Origin: Igneacidithiobacillus sp041146875
GTDB lineage: Bacteria; Pseudomonadota; Gammaproteobacteria; Acidithiobacillales; Acidithiobacillaceae
DNA length: 64,000 nt
Assembly: GCF_041146875.1 (NCBI RefSeq)
Contig: NZ_JBFRXP010000003.1
Location: 62,001-126,000 of the forward strand
Reading direction: 5' to 3'
Shown here: positions 17,301 through 25,716 of the stretch, one piece after another
Layout: each line of letters starts with the position of its first letter
Position numbering within the stretch: the first letter of the stretch is position 1
Made by a program: the position numbers and the translations under genes
The notes under the pieces: generated by a model
The model's input: the letters and a program-made list of their open reading frames with translations, nothing else
What the model was told of the DNA's origin: nothing
Database searches by the model: none

Positions 17301-19078
17301 AGGTTGTAGTTCACCAAACAAGCCACACGCGCATCCATATACGCCATATTTCCGGACCACGCCGTCGCAATAACCGGCTTGCCTAAGGTCATCGCTTCAA
17401 AGGGCCCTAAGCCAAAACCCTCGGCACGGTGTAATGAGACATATACATCACAGAGATCCATCAACGCCAAAACTTGTGTATATGGCAGGGAAGCATTGAG
17501 AACATGAATCCGCGGATGGGAGCGGAATAAAGGCAGCAGGGGCTCAATGATCGCTTGTACTTCTTTGGAATCCGTGCCGTTAATTTTTATCACTAACCAG
17601 GCATCGGCGTCCTCCTCATCCATCGCAGAGCAGAATGCGTGAATTACACCTGCAATATTTTTTCGAACTGGATCGCTCCAGGGCTCAAAAGCAGTAAGGA
17701 ATAGGGTACCAGTTTCCGGCAAGCCAAAATCGGCACGAGTGGAAGGCTCCCAGGATGGGAGGTAAATGGGAATAGGCGCATTCACCAACATCGGCCCTGG
17801 ACAGGAAAATGAAAAAGCAGCATTAATAAACGGTGAAGCTGACAACACAGCGTCCAGCGATTTTAAAGCGTGTCTCCACGCCCCCGGAATGACTGGCAAT
17901 TCCCAAAATACCATCGCCGCGTTGAAACGTTCCGCAAAATGCAAAGCCATCCCCTGTTGAGAAATCAAAACCTCAATTGTTGAAGGCGGCAAGACAAATA
18001 AGTTTATGTCATAAGGAAGATTTGCAAAACCTCCGACAGACTCAACGCCATCCGGCAACCCCTCTCTTCCGCCGCGTCCCCAACCGGGATCAAGATCAAA
18101 GATGGCCATAGGAACCCCAAGATCACGGAGGGAAGCAATCAGGTGGCGAGCAAACACACCCAGGCCCAAATTGCCGGTAATGTGGCCAACAATATTAACC
18201 CCGCGCATGATGATTTCAGGATTAAACTCCGCGGGGGTTTGTGCCCGGTTCCCGAACATAGTATCGTGAAGCGTTGGCCCACTTTTCACATTATCACGCA
18301 ACCTTTTCAAACCCGCGTCGAACCGCGTTGCCAGCACGTCTAAGGAAAGACCAAAATCTTGCGAGAAGATTTTATCGAAGCCTGAAACAATAGATCCAGG
18401 AGCAGCCTTTTGGCCAATAACACCATAGTCTGGACTAACCCCCATCAACACATTCAGAAGGCCGGGTTCCTTGCACCGCAAAAGATCTTGGGACTCTTGC
18501 AACCGCAGAATCTTCTGCCGGGAAAACCCGGAGTATTCCAGCAGAAAACTGACCAGCAACGGTGGCAATGGTCGTTGATGGGTCGGATCCAGATAAAAAT
18601 TACAACTGCCAACAATCAAGTTTTCCGGATTTGGTGTTTCCAAAATAAGGAGTCCACCGGGGAGCAAAATACGTAAGGATTCCGAAACCAGTTCTTGCAG
18701 TTGCATGAATGATATGTGCTCTGCCACGTGGAAAGCGGAAACGACAGCAATGCTACCGTCCGGCAAAGCACCTAGATAATCCAATAAATCACCAGCTACA
18801 GCGTTCAAATGAAGAGCATCACATGCTCGCAACATACCACTATCTTGATCGACTCCCCGCGCGCTAAAACCCCATTCTGTCATTAATTGCAACCATTCAC
18901 CCCGCCCACACCCAAGGTCGACCGATTGTGCATGTGGGTAAGCCGCCAACAGCGGTGCAACAAAATCATGATATTGCGCCAGACGGTTTTTTATAAGCTC
19001 TCTAGAACCACGATAGCGATCCTCAAAAGCCCGATAGAAATCACGGGTATATTCTAAACCAGAACCGCTTTTAGTCAT
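14366..19078 (-). CDS. Giant methyltransferase / multi-domain glycosyltransferase, probable flagellin or surface glycan modifier
   Basis: About 1570 residues. 1-250: SAM-dependent methyltransferase (VDLGCGRGEWLQL, then ETPNPENL). 290-650: GT4-type glycosyltransferase (HRAEGFGLGPFEAMTLGKPV). A proline-rich joint lies near 685. 690-950: a GT2-like half domain (LLDAGDQLSP, IYTDEDSL). 955-1235: a full GT2 (VSILIPTRN, LLLNNDTAAL, NDIDLCLRVRESG). 1245-1570: another GT4-like domain (WAGGVGHTGD). No membrane segment, so it is cytoplasmic. It lies between fliC and flgL, where flagellin glycosylation genes are common. The ATG at 19078 is preferred over two GTG codons just upstream, with GCGGGAA as SD. 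The 5' part (17.0-19.1 kb) is less GC-rich than the 3' part, suggesting a fusion. Flagellin as target is inference. Confidence 0.85.
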   Translation of the reverse strand: MTKSGSGLEYTRDFYRAFEDRYRGSRELIKNRLAQYHDFVAPLLAAYPHAQSVDLGCGRGEWLQLMTEWGFSARGVDQDSGMLRACDALHLNAVAGDLLDYLGALPDGSIAVVSAFHVAEHISFMQLQELVSESLRILLPGGLLILETPNPENLIVGSCNFYLDPTHQRPLPPLLVSFLLEYSGFSRQKILRLQESQDLLRCKEPGLLNVLMGVSPDYGVIGQKAAPGSIVSGFDKIFSQDFGLSLDVLATRFDAGLKRLRDNVKSGPTLHDTMFGNRAQTPAEFNPEIIMRGVNIVGHITGNLGLGVFARHLIASLRDLGVPMAIFDLDPGWGRGGREGLPDGVESVGGFANLPYDINLFVLPPSTIEVLISQQGMALHFAERFNAAMVFWELPVIPGAWRHALKSLDAVLSASPFINAAFSFSCPGPMLVNAPIPIYLPSWEPSTRADFGLPETGTLFLTAFEPWSDPVRKNIAGVIHAFCSAMDEEDADAWLVIKINGTDSKEVQAIIEPLLPLFRSHPRIHVLNASLPYTQVLALMDLCDVYVSLHRAEGFGLGPFEAMTLGKPVIATAWSGNMAYMDARVACLVNYNLVDVCGSTPAYQPPAVSPGVQWAEPNLEEAAAWMKWLLFHPEDGVAIGRRAQAHIAQWNQSALQNDCWGTLAALAKQKSNIRGNSLTSEGGSRTPTPAQPVISPAGYPWLAPQRLSPEEKQWAKEWLHAQAAQVDLGVLLLGGEGQVLEQSRDSLAQQWLRLQSLGHIAIAIPFVPAVNERLLALNTDWLALLDAGDQLSPDASFRIQQAIQQHPEWELIYTDEDSLSADGQHINPHCKPDMNIDYLRSLPYVGGLLVIKKSLFARLDGFDPAADGAEDYDFVLRAWELLGDAGIGHIPEVLYHRLQGGGHCNKSIEEILAASKAALERHFARLDIAATVEPGPFPPSNRVRYPLTRTPVVSILIPTRNQLGFLQRCVESVIEKTKYPHYEILIIDNASDEPEARRYLDLLRQQEDTLGDRLRVISYPGPFNFSAMNNAAVKEARGEYLLLLNNDTAALHEDWLDEMMSHALRPEVGIVGAKLLFPDSKIQHAGVILGMRGPAEHAFIGQPADYRGYFGRAMLTQDLSAVTGACLLIRKSLYEEVGALDEKQFQVSYNDIDLCLRVRESGRKIVYTPWAMLLHEGSASQRAEVENKPSPEKEKRFAGEKMAFYRKWLPQLAFDPAYNRQLSLASTDFLIEGEAALTWDPDWRPRPRILVHPADREGCGEYRIISPMRALNRAGRVQGWETMRIFDAAEMERMAPDSIVVQRQMEWPQIEALERHKALSKPFRVFEIDDLITNLPVKSLHKAHIHKDIAKRFRKAAGLCNRLVVATEPLAKAYQGFSDEVRVQPNCIEDAVWGALQPQRRGTAKPRVGWAGGVGHTGDLEMVADVIRDLAEEVDWVFFGLCPDALKPYVREFHTGVPLPQYPVKLASLDLDLAIAPLEDNAFNDAKSHLRILEYGILGYPVICSDVFPYQGGLPVTRVNNRYRDWIKAIREAIADRQALAAAGDQLREQIRAHWMLENRLDDWLAAWLP

Positions 19079-19152
19079 CACCACATTCCCGCTTCAAGAA
19101 TATTCATAGTAAAATATACCAGCCAGAAAACTCGAATATCATAAGCTGTTAG

Positions 19153-20445
19153 CTAACTAATATAATTAAACAAACTCAACCCCTGCACCTGCACAAAGGC
19201 CTTTTGTGCGGCCTGCAAGGCCGTAGAGCTTTCCTGGAACTGCGTAATCACCTGCGGGTAGCTGATGTCTGACAGGCTACTCTGCGTGGTCTGGTACTGC
19301 GTAGTCAGGCTGCTGTTGAGCGAGCTGACGGACTGTGCTTCTTGCAGGTTGGAGCCGATCTGCGCCTGCACGCTGAGGATCTGCGTTTGTGCCTGACTCA
19401 GGTTCTGCAAGACATTGCTGATGCCTTGGGCGCGCTTGGCGTTGGCTCCCGGAGAACCACTGCCATTCTGAAAGGCCTGGATCAGGTCACTAAAGGTCTG
19501 AAAAAGACTTTGCGGCTTTGACGCCGCGAGGGCGAAGCTTTGGGTCTGGCCGTCGGCGGGCAACCCCTGGGCCTGTACCGAGGCCATGGGGCTGCCGTTC
19601 GGTCCGGGAATATTGATACTCTGCCCCGGGGTATAAACGCCGGAGCCGACGACCCCGGAGCTCGTCAGGCTACCACCAGCGCTGGCGGTTCCACTGCTCA
19701 CGCTGTAGGTCAAAGCACCGCTGGCATTGGCGCTGATGCTTACCTGATACTCGGTGCCCTGTGCCACAAAGGCATTATTGGCGGCGTTCTGGTTGCTTAC
19801 CGAGCCCGGCCCCAGGGTTACCGTGCCCGAACCGGCGCCATAGTTGCCGCTGGCTGGTGTTACCGAAAAGGTTCCATTGCCACCGGGGATGTTCATAAAG
19901 ACCTGATTTCCCGCTTGCGACACCCCCATATTCAGGGATGGCCCGATCTGCAAGGTCTGCTGGCTGCTGTCCCCTTGATAAAGCACCTCGCCATTCCCCT
20001 GTAATGCAAAGGGCTGCTGAGTGGTGGTAGAGCCGCCATAGATATATTGGCCATTGCCGTCCTGGGTATTGGCGAGCTGCACCAACTGTTGCAAATTGCC
20101 CTGCATGGCAGTGACCGCATTCTGCAGATCGCTGGAATTAACCGTGGCATTATTCATCTGCACCGCAAGCTGCTGAACCTGATTCATCAGCGTGCTAACA
20201 CTTTGCAAACTACTCGTGCTCAGTTGCAGCCCCTGTTGTGCATACTGGTTACTTTGTTGATAGCTCTGCAGGTTGGCGATGCGCGCGCCCAGATTCAGGG
20301 ATTGCGAATATGCCGTGGGATTGTCTGCCGGATTGCTCAGCGCGTTTCCCGTAGAAAGCTGCTGACTAAGCTGGTTGAGCGCATTCTGCTGTTGCAGCAT
20401 ACCGCTGAGCCCTGTCTGAAAGATCTGTTGCGTACTGACGCGCAT
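19153..20445 (-). CDS. flgL: Hook-filament junction protein FlgL (HAP3)
   Basis: 430 residues. The flagellin-like N-terminus (MRVSTQQIFQTGLSGMLQQQ, LSTGNALSNPADNPTAYSQSLNLGARI) and C-terminal helix place it in the FlgL family, the adaptor between FlgK and filament. The central region is Gly/Ser-rich. It is the last gene of the flgBCDEFGHIJ-K-L run, 13 nt after flgK. No hairpin terminator is obvious in the 74 nt between it and the glycosyltransferase start. Confidence 0.95.
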   Translation of the reverse strand: MRVSTQQIFQTGLSGMLQQQNALNQLSQQLSTGNALSNPADNPTAYSQSLNLGARIANLQSYQQSNQYAQQGLQLSTSSLQSVSTLMNQVQQLAVQMNNATVNSSDLQNAVTAMQGNLQQLVQLANTQDGNGQYIYGGSTTTQQPFALQGNGEVLYQGDSSQQTLQIGPSLNMGVSQAGNQVFMNIPGGNGTFSVTPASGNYGAGSGTVTLGPGSVSNQNAANNAFVAQGTEYQVSISANASGALTYSVSSGTASAGGSLTSSGVVGSGVYTPGQSINIPGPNGSPMASVQAQGLPADGQTQSFALAASKPQSLFQTFSDLIQAFQNGSGSPGANAKRAQGISNVLQNLSQAQTQILSVQAQIGSNLQEAQSVSSLNSSLTTQYQTTQSSLSDISYPQVITQFQESSTALQAAQKAFVQVQGLSLFNYIS

Positions 20446-20458
20446 GACTGTTCTCCCT

Positions 20459-22477
20459 CTACAAGGCCTGGATCAGAGACTGAAACAAGGTATTCCCCAC
20501 GGAAATTGCCTTGGCCGCTGCCTGATACGCCTGCTGATACAAAATGAGATTAGCGGCTTCCTGATCCAGATTCACTCCAGAATAGGACTGCTGCGCCGAT
20601 TGCGCCTGACTCAGGACGCTCGCCTGGGCTTGGGCATTGTTCTGCGCTTGGTTGGCCTGGGTGGTCACTTGGCTGAGCAGCTGCGCTGCCTGCTGATTGG
20701 CATTGGCCGTGCCACTACTGAATATCCCTTGCGTGGCCAAAGCTGCCATGGCCTGGGCGTTACCATTGCTACCCGCCCCGCCGGGGCTAAGAGTGAAGGA
20801 ATCGCCCTTGCCCACCAGGGTACCCGACAGCACCATCTGATAATAGCCACCCGGCGGATCGTTGGGGTAAGCAATGTCGATAGCCGTTCCCGAGCTGCCA
20901 AGAGCCACAGAACCACTGGCAAGCGTGCTGCCATTATTGTTGCTGATAGTAAAGCTGGCCGAGCCGCTACTGGCGCCACTGGCAAACTGCAATTGCAGAT
21001 TGGGTAAGGGGTAGCCCACGCCACTCACCTGCACTGCGCCAGCACTGCTACCACTCACAAATTGACCAGCAGAGAGCGTCATGGTGCCCAAATTGTTATT
21101 CACGAGGCCACCACTGGTTATGGTGCCCGGACTGCCCACATAGAGACTCGCGGCGGCAATCTGGCTGGGGTCGGTCATGATGGTTTGCATGCCCGTCGCT
21201 CCCAAACGCGTCGGCTCCACCAAAAACCGGTCTCCTTCCGCAACACTTCCCCCAGACACCTGCAGCTGAAACCCCTTGCTGGCAAAATTGAGTGTGGTGA
21301 CACCACTACTGGTACTACCTGATGTCGTTGCTACCAGCGCACCGGTACTCGCGTTGTCGAGTTGCCAGGAGCCACTGGCGCCCTTAGTCAGGATATAGTC
21401 GCTCCCCGTGAGATTGCCGATATTGGTAATCGTGCCCTGGATCGTGGCACCAGAAGAGCTGTTGCCGCTATTGGCAAATATCTGCACCCCGCCCGTCTGA
21501 AAAATGGCGGAGCCAGAAGTCCCTTGCAGATTTAGTCCTTGCGCTTGCTGACCGTTAATTTGTGCCGCAATGCCATCGGCCAGCAAACCCAAACCATTCT
21601 CTGCGGGCTGCAAGGATTGATTGCGCAGTTGCAGCAGCCCACCCAGGATGCCACCGGTAAGATTTTTCGTGATATCCGCGCTCCCCTGCGCGCCAACATA
21701 GGCCACATCCAGATTTTGCTGGTTATAGGGACTCGCCTGGGTTTTCAGGGAGAAGGCCGTGGACCCCGCTACCAAGGCCTGCCCATTGGAAAGAAAGACA
21801 TTGATTTGCGTACTGTTCTGCCGAACAACCTGTACCCCTACCTGAGCGTTGAGCTGCGTCAGCAACTGATCTCGCTGATCCAGGAGATCATTGGGGGTAC
21901 CATTGCCCAAACCTGCGGAATTGGCGATTTGTTGGTTTAGGCCAGCAATCTGGCTACTCAGTTGGTTGATGCTACTCACACTCTGCTGCATCTGCTGGTT
22001 GATGCCCTGGCCGATGTTATTCAGCTGCTGCCCCAAAGACTGAAAGGTACTGCTCAGCGTCTGCGCATCACCCAATAAGCTTTGCCGAGATGGCGTATCG
22101 CTGGGGTTGGCGGCCACCTGCGCCACCCCCGAGAAAAACTGCTGGACTTGCGTACTGACACTGCCACTACTGAGCACCCCGAGGATTTGTTGCAGCCCTT
22201 GCGACAAGGTCGACGCACCACTGGAACCCGCACTGGCCGACCACACCTGCCCCTGCAGGAAGCTGCTGTATACTCGCTGCACGTCGGTGATTTGCGTGCC
22301 ATTGCCATAAAATTGACCACCCAGAAAGCTGGGCGTGGTGGTGGATTGGATGATGTTTTCTTGACTGTAGCCAGGGGTGTTGACATTGGCAATGTTGTTG
22401 CCAGTAACCTGCAGCGCCTGCTGCGCCACCTGCAAGCCCGTAAGCGAATTATTGATCAGACCCGAAACACCAGACAT
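20459..22477 (-). CDS. flgK: Hook-filament junction protein FlgK (HAP1)
   Basis: About 672 residues. N-terminal MSGVSGLINNSLTGLQVAQQ and NNIANVNTPGYSQENI, and C-terminal SGVNLDQEAANLILYQQAYQAAAKAISVGNTLFQSLIQAL are the FlgK terminal helices. The large middle domain is Gly/Ser/Thr-rich. The ATG at 22477 has AGGGAG 8 nt upstream and is preferred over the GTG three codons earlier. Its start is 1 nt after the stop of the small upstream gene. Confidence 0.95.
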   Translation of the reverse strand: MSGVSGLINNSLTGLQVAQQALQVTGNNIANVNTPGYSQENIIQSTTTPSFLGGQFYGNGTQITDVQRVYSSFLQGQVWSASAGSSGASTLSQGLQQILGVLSSGSVSTQVQQFFSGVAQVAANPSDTPSRQSLLGDAQTLSSTFQSLGQQLNNIGQGINQQMQQSVSSINQLSSQIAGLNQQIANSAGLGNGTPNDLLDQRDQLLTQLNAQVGVQVVRQNSTQINVFLSNGQALVAGSTAFSLKTQASPYNQQNLDVAYVGAQGSADITKNLTGGILGGLLQLRNQSLQPAENGLGLLADGIAAQINGQQAQGLNLQGTSGSAIFQTGGVQIFANSGNSSSGATIQGTITNIGNLTGSDYILTKGASGSWQLDNASTGALVATTSGSTSSGVTTLNFASKGFQLQVSGGSVAEGDRFLVEPTRLGATGMQTIMTDPSQIAAASLYVGSPGTITSGGLVNNNLGTMTLSAGQFVSGSSAGAVQVSGVGYPLPNLQLQFASGASSGSASFTISNNNGSTLASGSVALGSSGTAIDIAYPNDPPGGYYQMVLSGTLVGKGDSFTLSPGGAGSNGNAQAMAALATQGIFSSGTANANQQAAQLLSQVTTQANQAQNNAQAQASVLSQAQSAQQSYSGVNLDQEAANLILYQQAYQAAAKAISVGNTLFQSLIQAL

Positions 22478-22478
22478 C

Positions 22479-22850
22479 TTACGCACTCCCTAAAGAATGG
22501 CCGCGCCCAATGCGATCGGCAAAGCTCTCTGTAGAGGATTGCGTCTGCGGCTTCAGGCGCGCGCGAATCTCTGCCATGCCAACGCGCAAGGCATGTTCGA
22601 AGGCGGCGACAATTTCTTGCAAATCCAGCACTGCGGCTTGGAGGGCCGGGCTGGCCTCTCCCTGTCCCGCAGTGGCGCGCAGGGCCAGAAGATGCGTCAA
22701 TAATTCTTGCTGCTGCGCTAAACTACTAGGCTCACTTGGCGTTCCGGCTTGCAAGGCTGCACGTGCCTGCGCCAGCACGGCCGTCAGGCTTTGCAGGGTC
22801 TGCAGTTCGTCGCGTTCTTTGGCTTCCATGCCCGTCTCCATCGTTCCCAA
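22479..22850 (-). CDS. Small helical protein of the flg operon, unknown (possible chaperone)
   Basis: 123 residues, nearly all predicted helix, Ala/Leu/Gln/Glu-rich, no Cys, no signal peptide. I do not recognise a family. It sits between flgJ and flgK in the same orientation and touches flgK (1 nt gap), so it is surely co-expressed with the hook-associated proteins. Size and composition would suit a FlgN/FliT-type export chaperone for FlgK/FlgL, but a FlgN homologue is already encoded after flgM, so that reading is speculative. Two internal ATGs (codons 4 and 8) are possible starts. Confidence 0.7.
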   Translation of the reverse strand: MGTMETGMEAKERDELQTLQSLTAVLAQARAALQAGTPSEPSSLAQQQELLTHLLALRATAGQGEASPALQAAVLDLQEIVAAFEHALRVGMAEIRARLKPQTQSSTESFADRIGRGHSLGSA

Positions 22851-22879
22851 AGCCTATAACGTCACGTTTCGCCAAAAAC

Positions 22880-23836
22880 TCAAGGGGTAAGCCCGGTACC
22901 GGCCAGTGCTGCTTGCATCACCGGCCCTTGCGCCAGGGCCGTGATCTTGGCGGCATAGTCTGGGTCTGTAGCATAGCCGCCATTCTGCAGGGCCTGCGCA
23001 AAGCCGGCAATGTTGTTCCCCTGGCCCAGGGCAGTCTGATAGCGCGGATTATTGAGCAGTAGTTGCGTGTAATTTGCTACACTGGAAGCAACGCTCTGGT
23101 AAGCACGAAAACTCGCGTCTTCTACGGTTTTCACACCATCGACAAATTCATGGGTGAGGTTTTGCAGCGCATTCCCGCTCCAGCCGCCACCCGCCTTAAT
23201 ACCAAAAAGGTTGTCGCCGGGAGCGTGTGCACCCCAGCCAGTCTCCAGGGCGGCCTGGGCAAGGATAGCTACGGGTGAGACATCCAGTTGCACCGCCGCC
23301 TGCCGTACAGCGGGCAAAATACTCTGCACAAAAGACTTGGCTCGCTGTACCAAGTTCTGTCCAGCTTGATTCCAATTGGGTGAGCCGCCGGCCTGATTGA
23401 TGTTGCTCGGTGCTGCGGGGATGCTCACCGGGGTATCTGCCGCCTCGGCCTTGGCCGCTGTTTTTGCATCCCAGTGCAGGTGGTAACGGGTGGCGATCTC
23501 TTGTGCCAAAGTACTCGCGAGGCCAATGCCATGGCCCTGTGCCACCGTTTGCGCGATCTGTTGGGTAAACAGGGACTGGAACATCGGGCCGCTACTTTTG
23601 CCGAGCAGATCCGGGCCAAAACTGGTTTTACTCATCGACGAGAGCATCTGATCGAGCAGCATTGCCTCAAATTGCTTGGCCGTAGCGAGGATAGACGCGG
23701 GATTTTTGTCGTTAGCCTCCTGATGCAACTGCTGCAACTGGGCGAAGCTCATGGCATTACTGCTGGCCGCCGCCGCACCCTGGCCATTCAAATTGAACGC
23801 TTGGGTGTGTGCCTGCAAGGCAATGCTCGCGTTCAT
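22880..23836 (-). CDS. flgJ: Rod cap / peptidoglycan hydrolase FlgJ
   Basis: 318 residues in two parts: an N-terminal rod-capping domain (about 1-105, AKQFEAMLLDQMLSSMSKTSFGPDLLGKSSGPMFQSLFTQQIAQ) and a C-terminal glucosaminidase-type muramidase (about 160-310, PVAILAQAALETGWGAHAPGDNLFGIKAG) that opens a hole in the murein for the rod. The catalytic Glu of ALETGWG is present. It overlaps flgI by ATGA. Confidence 0.95.
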   Translation of the reverse strand: MNASIALQAHTQAFNLNGQGAAAASSNAMSFAQLQQLHQEANDKNPASILATAKQFEAMLLDQMLSSMSKTSFGPDLLGKSSGPMFQSLFTQQIAQTVAQGHGIGLASTLAQEIATRYHLHWDAKTAAKAEAADTPVSIPAAPSNINQAGGSPNWNQAGQNLVQRAKSFVQSILPAVRQAAVQLDVSPVAILAQAALETGWGAHAPGDNLFGIKAGGGWSGNALQNLTHEFVDGVKTVEDASFRAYQSVASSVANYTQLLLNNPRYQTALGQGNNIAGFAQALQNGGYATDPDYAAKITALAQGPVMQAALAGTGLTP

Positions 23837-24963
23837 CAGATCACCTCCAGCTGGGCATGGAGAGCGCCCGCGGCCTTCATTGCCTGCAAGATGGCGATGA
23901 GATCCGTCGGCGTCGCCCCCACCGCATTGAGGGCGCGCACCAACGCCTCCAAGCTAACGCCTGGCTCAAACATCAAGAGCTTGGCCTGCGGTTGCTTGAT
24001 CTTGATGTTGGCCTGGGGCACCACCACCGTCTGCCCTGCGCCCAATGGATTGGGCTGGCTCACCAGATATTTCTGCGAAATGGTGACGGAGAGATTACCG
24101 TGGGCAACGGCGCAGCTGCCCAGCGTCACATTCTGCCCCAAGACCACCGTGCCACTGCGTGCATCGATCACTACCTTGGCCACCGGCGTCTCAGGCTCGA
24201 CGTTTAAGTTCTCGATTAGAGCCAAAAAGTTGACTCGCTCGCTGGGGTTGACCGGCGCCTGCACCTGCACTACCCCGGCATTGAGGGCCTCCGCCGTCCC
24301 ATAGCCCAAGCTACGGTTGATGGCGTCGACAATACGTGCCACGGTAGTAAAACTCGGCGTATGCAGATCGAGCTGCAGCGGACCACCAGTATCGAAACCG
24401 CTGGGCACTGAGCGCTCGACGTTCGCACCATTGGGAATCGTGCCAGCTGTAGTGATGTTCACCTGCGCCGAGGCGCCATTGCTGCTCGCGCCAAAACCAC
24501 TAACGATGATATTACCCTGCGCCACCGCATAGGTTTGCCCATCAGCACCCTTCAGAGGAGTCATGAGGAGGGTACCACCGGCAAGGCTCGACGCGTTACC
24601 CACTGCCGAAACCGTGACGTTTATGGTCTGCCCCGGCTGGGCGAAGGGGGGCAGATGCGCCGTCACCATCACCGCCGCGACATCCTTGGGCTGCAGGTTC
24701 GTGGCAACGGAGGCCGGCAAATTAATGCCAAGACGCTGAAACATATTGAGCAGGGACTGCGTGGTATAGGGCACCTGGGTCGCTTGGTCGCCGGTGCCAT
24801 TCAAGCCGACCACCAATCCATAGCCTACCAACTGGTTACTGCGTACCCCCGAAACCATCGCCAGATTGCGGATGGTTTCCGCGTTACCCGGCAGCGCGCT
24901 CGCCAAAAGCAAGACGGCACTGAGAAGGACTAACAGCAAGTGGATGGCAGGACGCGATTTCAT
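23836..24963 (-). CDS. flgI: Flagellar P-ring protein FlgI
   Basis: About 375 residues, the periplasmic P-ring around the rod. The start at 24963 (MKSRPAIHLLLVLLSAVLLL...) gives a classical Sec signal peptide ending GNA and has GGGAG 7-8 nt upstream; a longer frame to 25020 would add a stretch that overlaps flgH. The mature protein begins ETIRNLAMVSGVRSNQLVGYGLVVGLNGTGD and carries the conserved AVMVTAHLPPFAQPGQTINVTVSAVG segment. Confidence 0.96.
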   Translation of the reverse strand: MKSRPAIHLLLVLLSAVLLLASALPGNAETIRNLAMVSGVRSNQLVGYGLVVGLNGTGDQATQVPYTTQSLLNMFQRLGINLPASVATNLQPKDVAAVMVTAHLPPFAQPGQTINVTVSAVGNASSLAGGTLLMTPLKGADGQTYAVAQGNIIVSGFGASSNGASAQVNITTAGTIPNGANVERSVPSGFDTGGPLQLDLHTPSFTTVARIVDAINRSLGYGTAEALNAGVVQVQAPVNPSERVNFLALIENLNVEPETPVAKVVIDARSGTVVLGQNVTLGSCAVAHGNLSVTISQKYLVSQPNPLGAGQTVVVPQANIKIKQPQAKLLMFEPGVSLEALVRALNAVGATPTDLIAILQAMKAAGALHAQLEVI

Positions 24964-24980
24964 CAAAAATCTCCCAATGC

Positions 24981-25703
24981 TCAGAATGGCCAGAGAGAAA
25001 GAAAGAATCGTGCCAGCCACGGCATCCGTGCGGCGGCGTAGATACTGCCATCACCGCTATATTCGACGCGCGCGTCGGCAATCTGCGTGGAAAGTATCGT
25101 ATTTTGTGGCGTAACGTCGGCGGCACGCACCACACCGGCCACCCGGATGAACTCGTGCCCACCATTGAGAAGAACCTCTTTGGAGCCCTCGATCTCCAGG
25201 TTGCCATTACCCATCACCTTCACCACCGTGGTTTCCAGGGTAGCGGTAAAGGTATTGCTCTGGGTCGTGGCACCCGTACCGCCAAATTTTTGGCTGCTAT
25301 TCGCTCCCATGGAAGGGCTGATCTGCGAACCACCAATATTGCCAAAAGCGGGGGTCAGGCCAAAGAAATTAGTCAGCGCGGCACTCAGGCTATCGGAGCG
25401 GTTGATGGCAGTATTGGTGTTGTTCGAGGCGCTGGCATTTTCCTGAATCAACACGGTAATCAGGTCGCCCACGCGGTTGGCGCGATTATCAGCAAAGAGA
25501 GAGACGTTGGTTTCCTGTTGCCAGATGGCGCCATTGGCTGGGTGCGCGTTCAAAGATGCCGGTTCGGCGGGGATAGGCAGGGGCTTGATCGGCGCCATGC
25601 TCGGATGCTGTAGCTCGGCACAGGCGCTCAATCCCAATGCCAAGAAAAGCGGCGGCAACAAACGCCAGAAGTTTTGCCAACGAATCCCCATCGTCCTAAA
25701 CAT
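24981..25703 (-). CDS. flgH: Flagellar L-ring lipoprotein FlgH
   Basis: About 240 residues. The lipobox LSAC (after LPPLFLALG) marks an outer-membrane lipoprotein. The body contains the family's DLITVLIQENASASNNTNTAI and ATLETTVVKVMGNGNLEIEGSKEVLLNGGHEFIRVAGVVR. The ATG at 25703 follows AGGGAGG by 7 nt; codons TTG-GTG just before it are a less likely start. It needs Lsp for maturation, and lspA is in this window. Confidence 0.95.
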   Translation of the reverse strand: MFRTMGIRWQNFWRLLPPLFLALGLSACAELQHPSMAPIKPLPIPAEPASLNAHPANGAIWQQETNVSLFADNRANRVGDLITVLIQENASASNNTNTAINRSDSLSAALTNFFGLTPAFGNIGGSQISPSMGANSSQKFGGTGATTQSNTFTATLETTVVKVMGNGNLEIEGSKEVLLNGGHEFIRVAGVVRAADVTPQNTILSTQIADARVEYSGDGSIYAAARMPWLARFFLSLWPF

Positions 25704-25716
25704 CACCAACCTCCCT

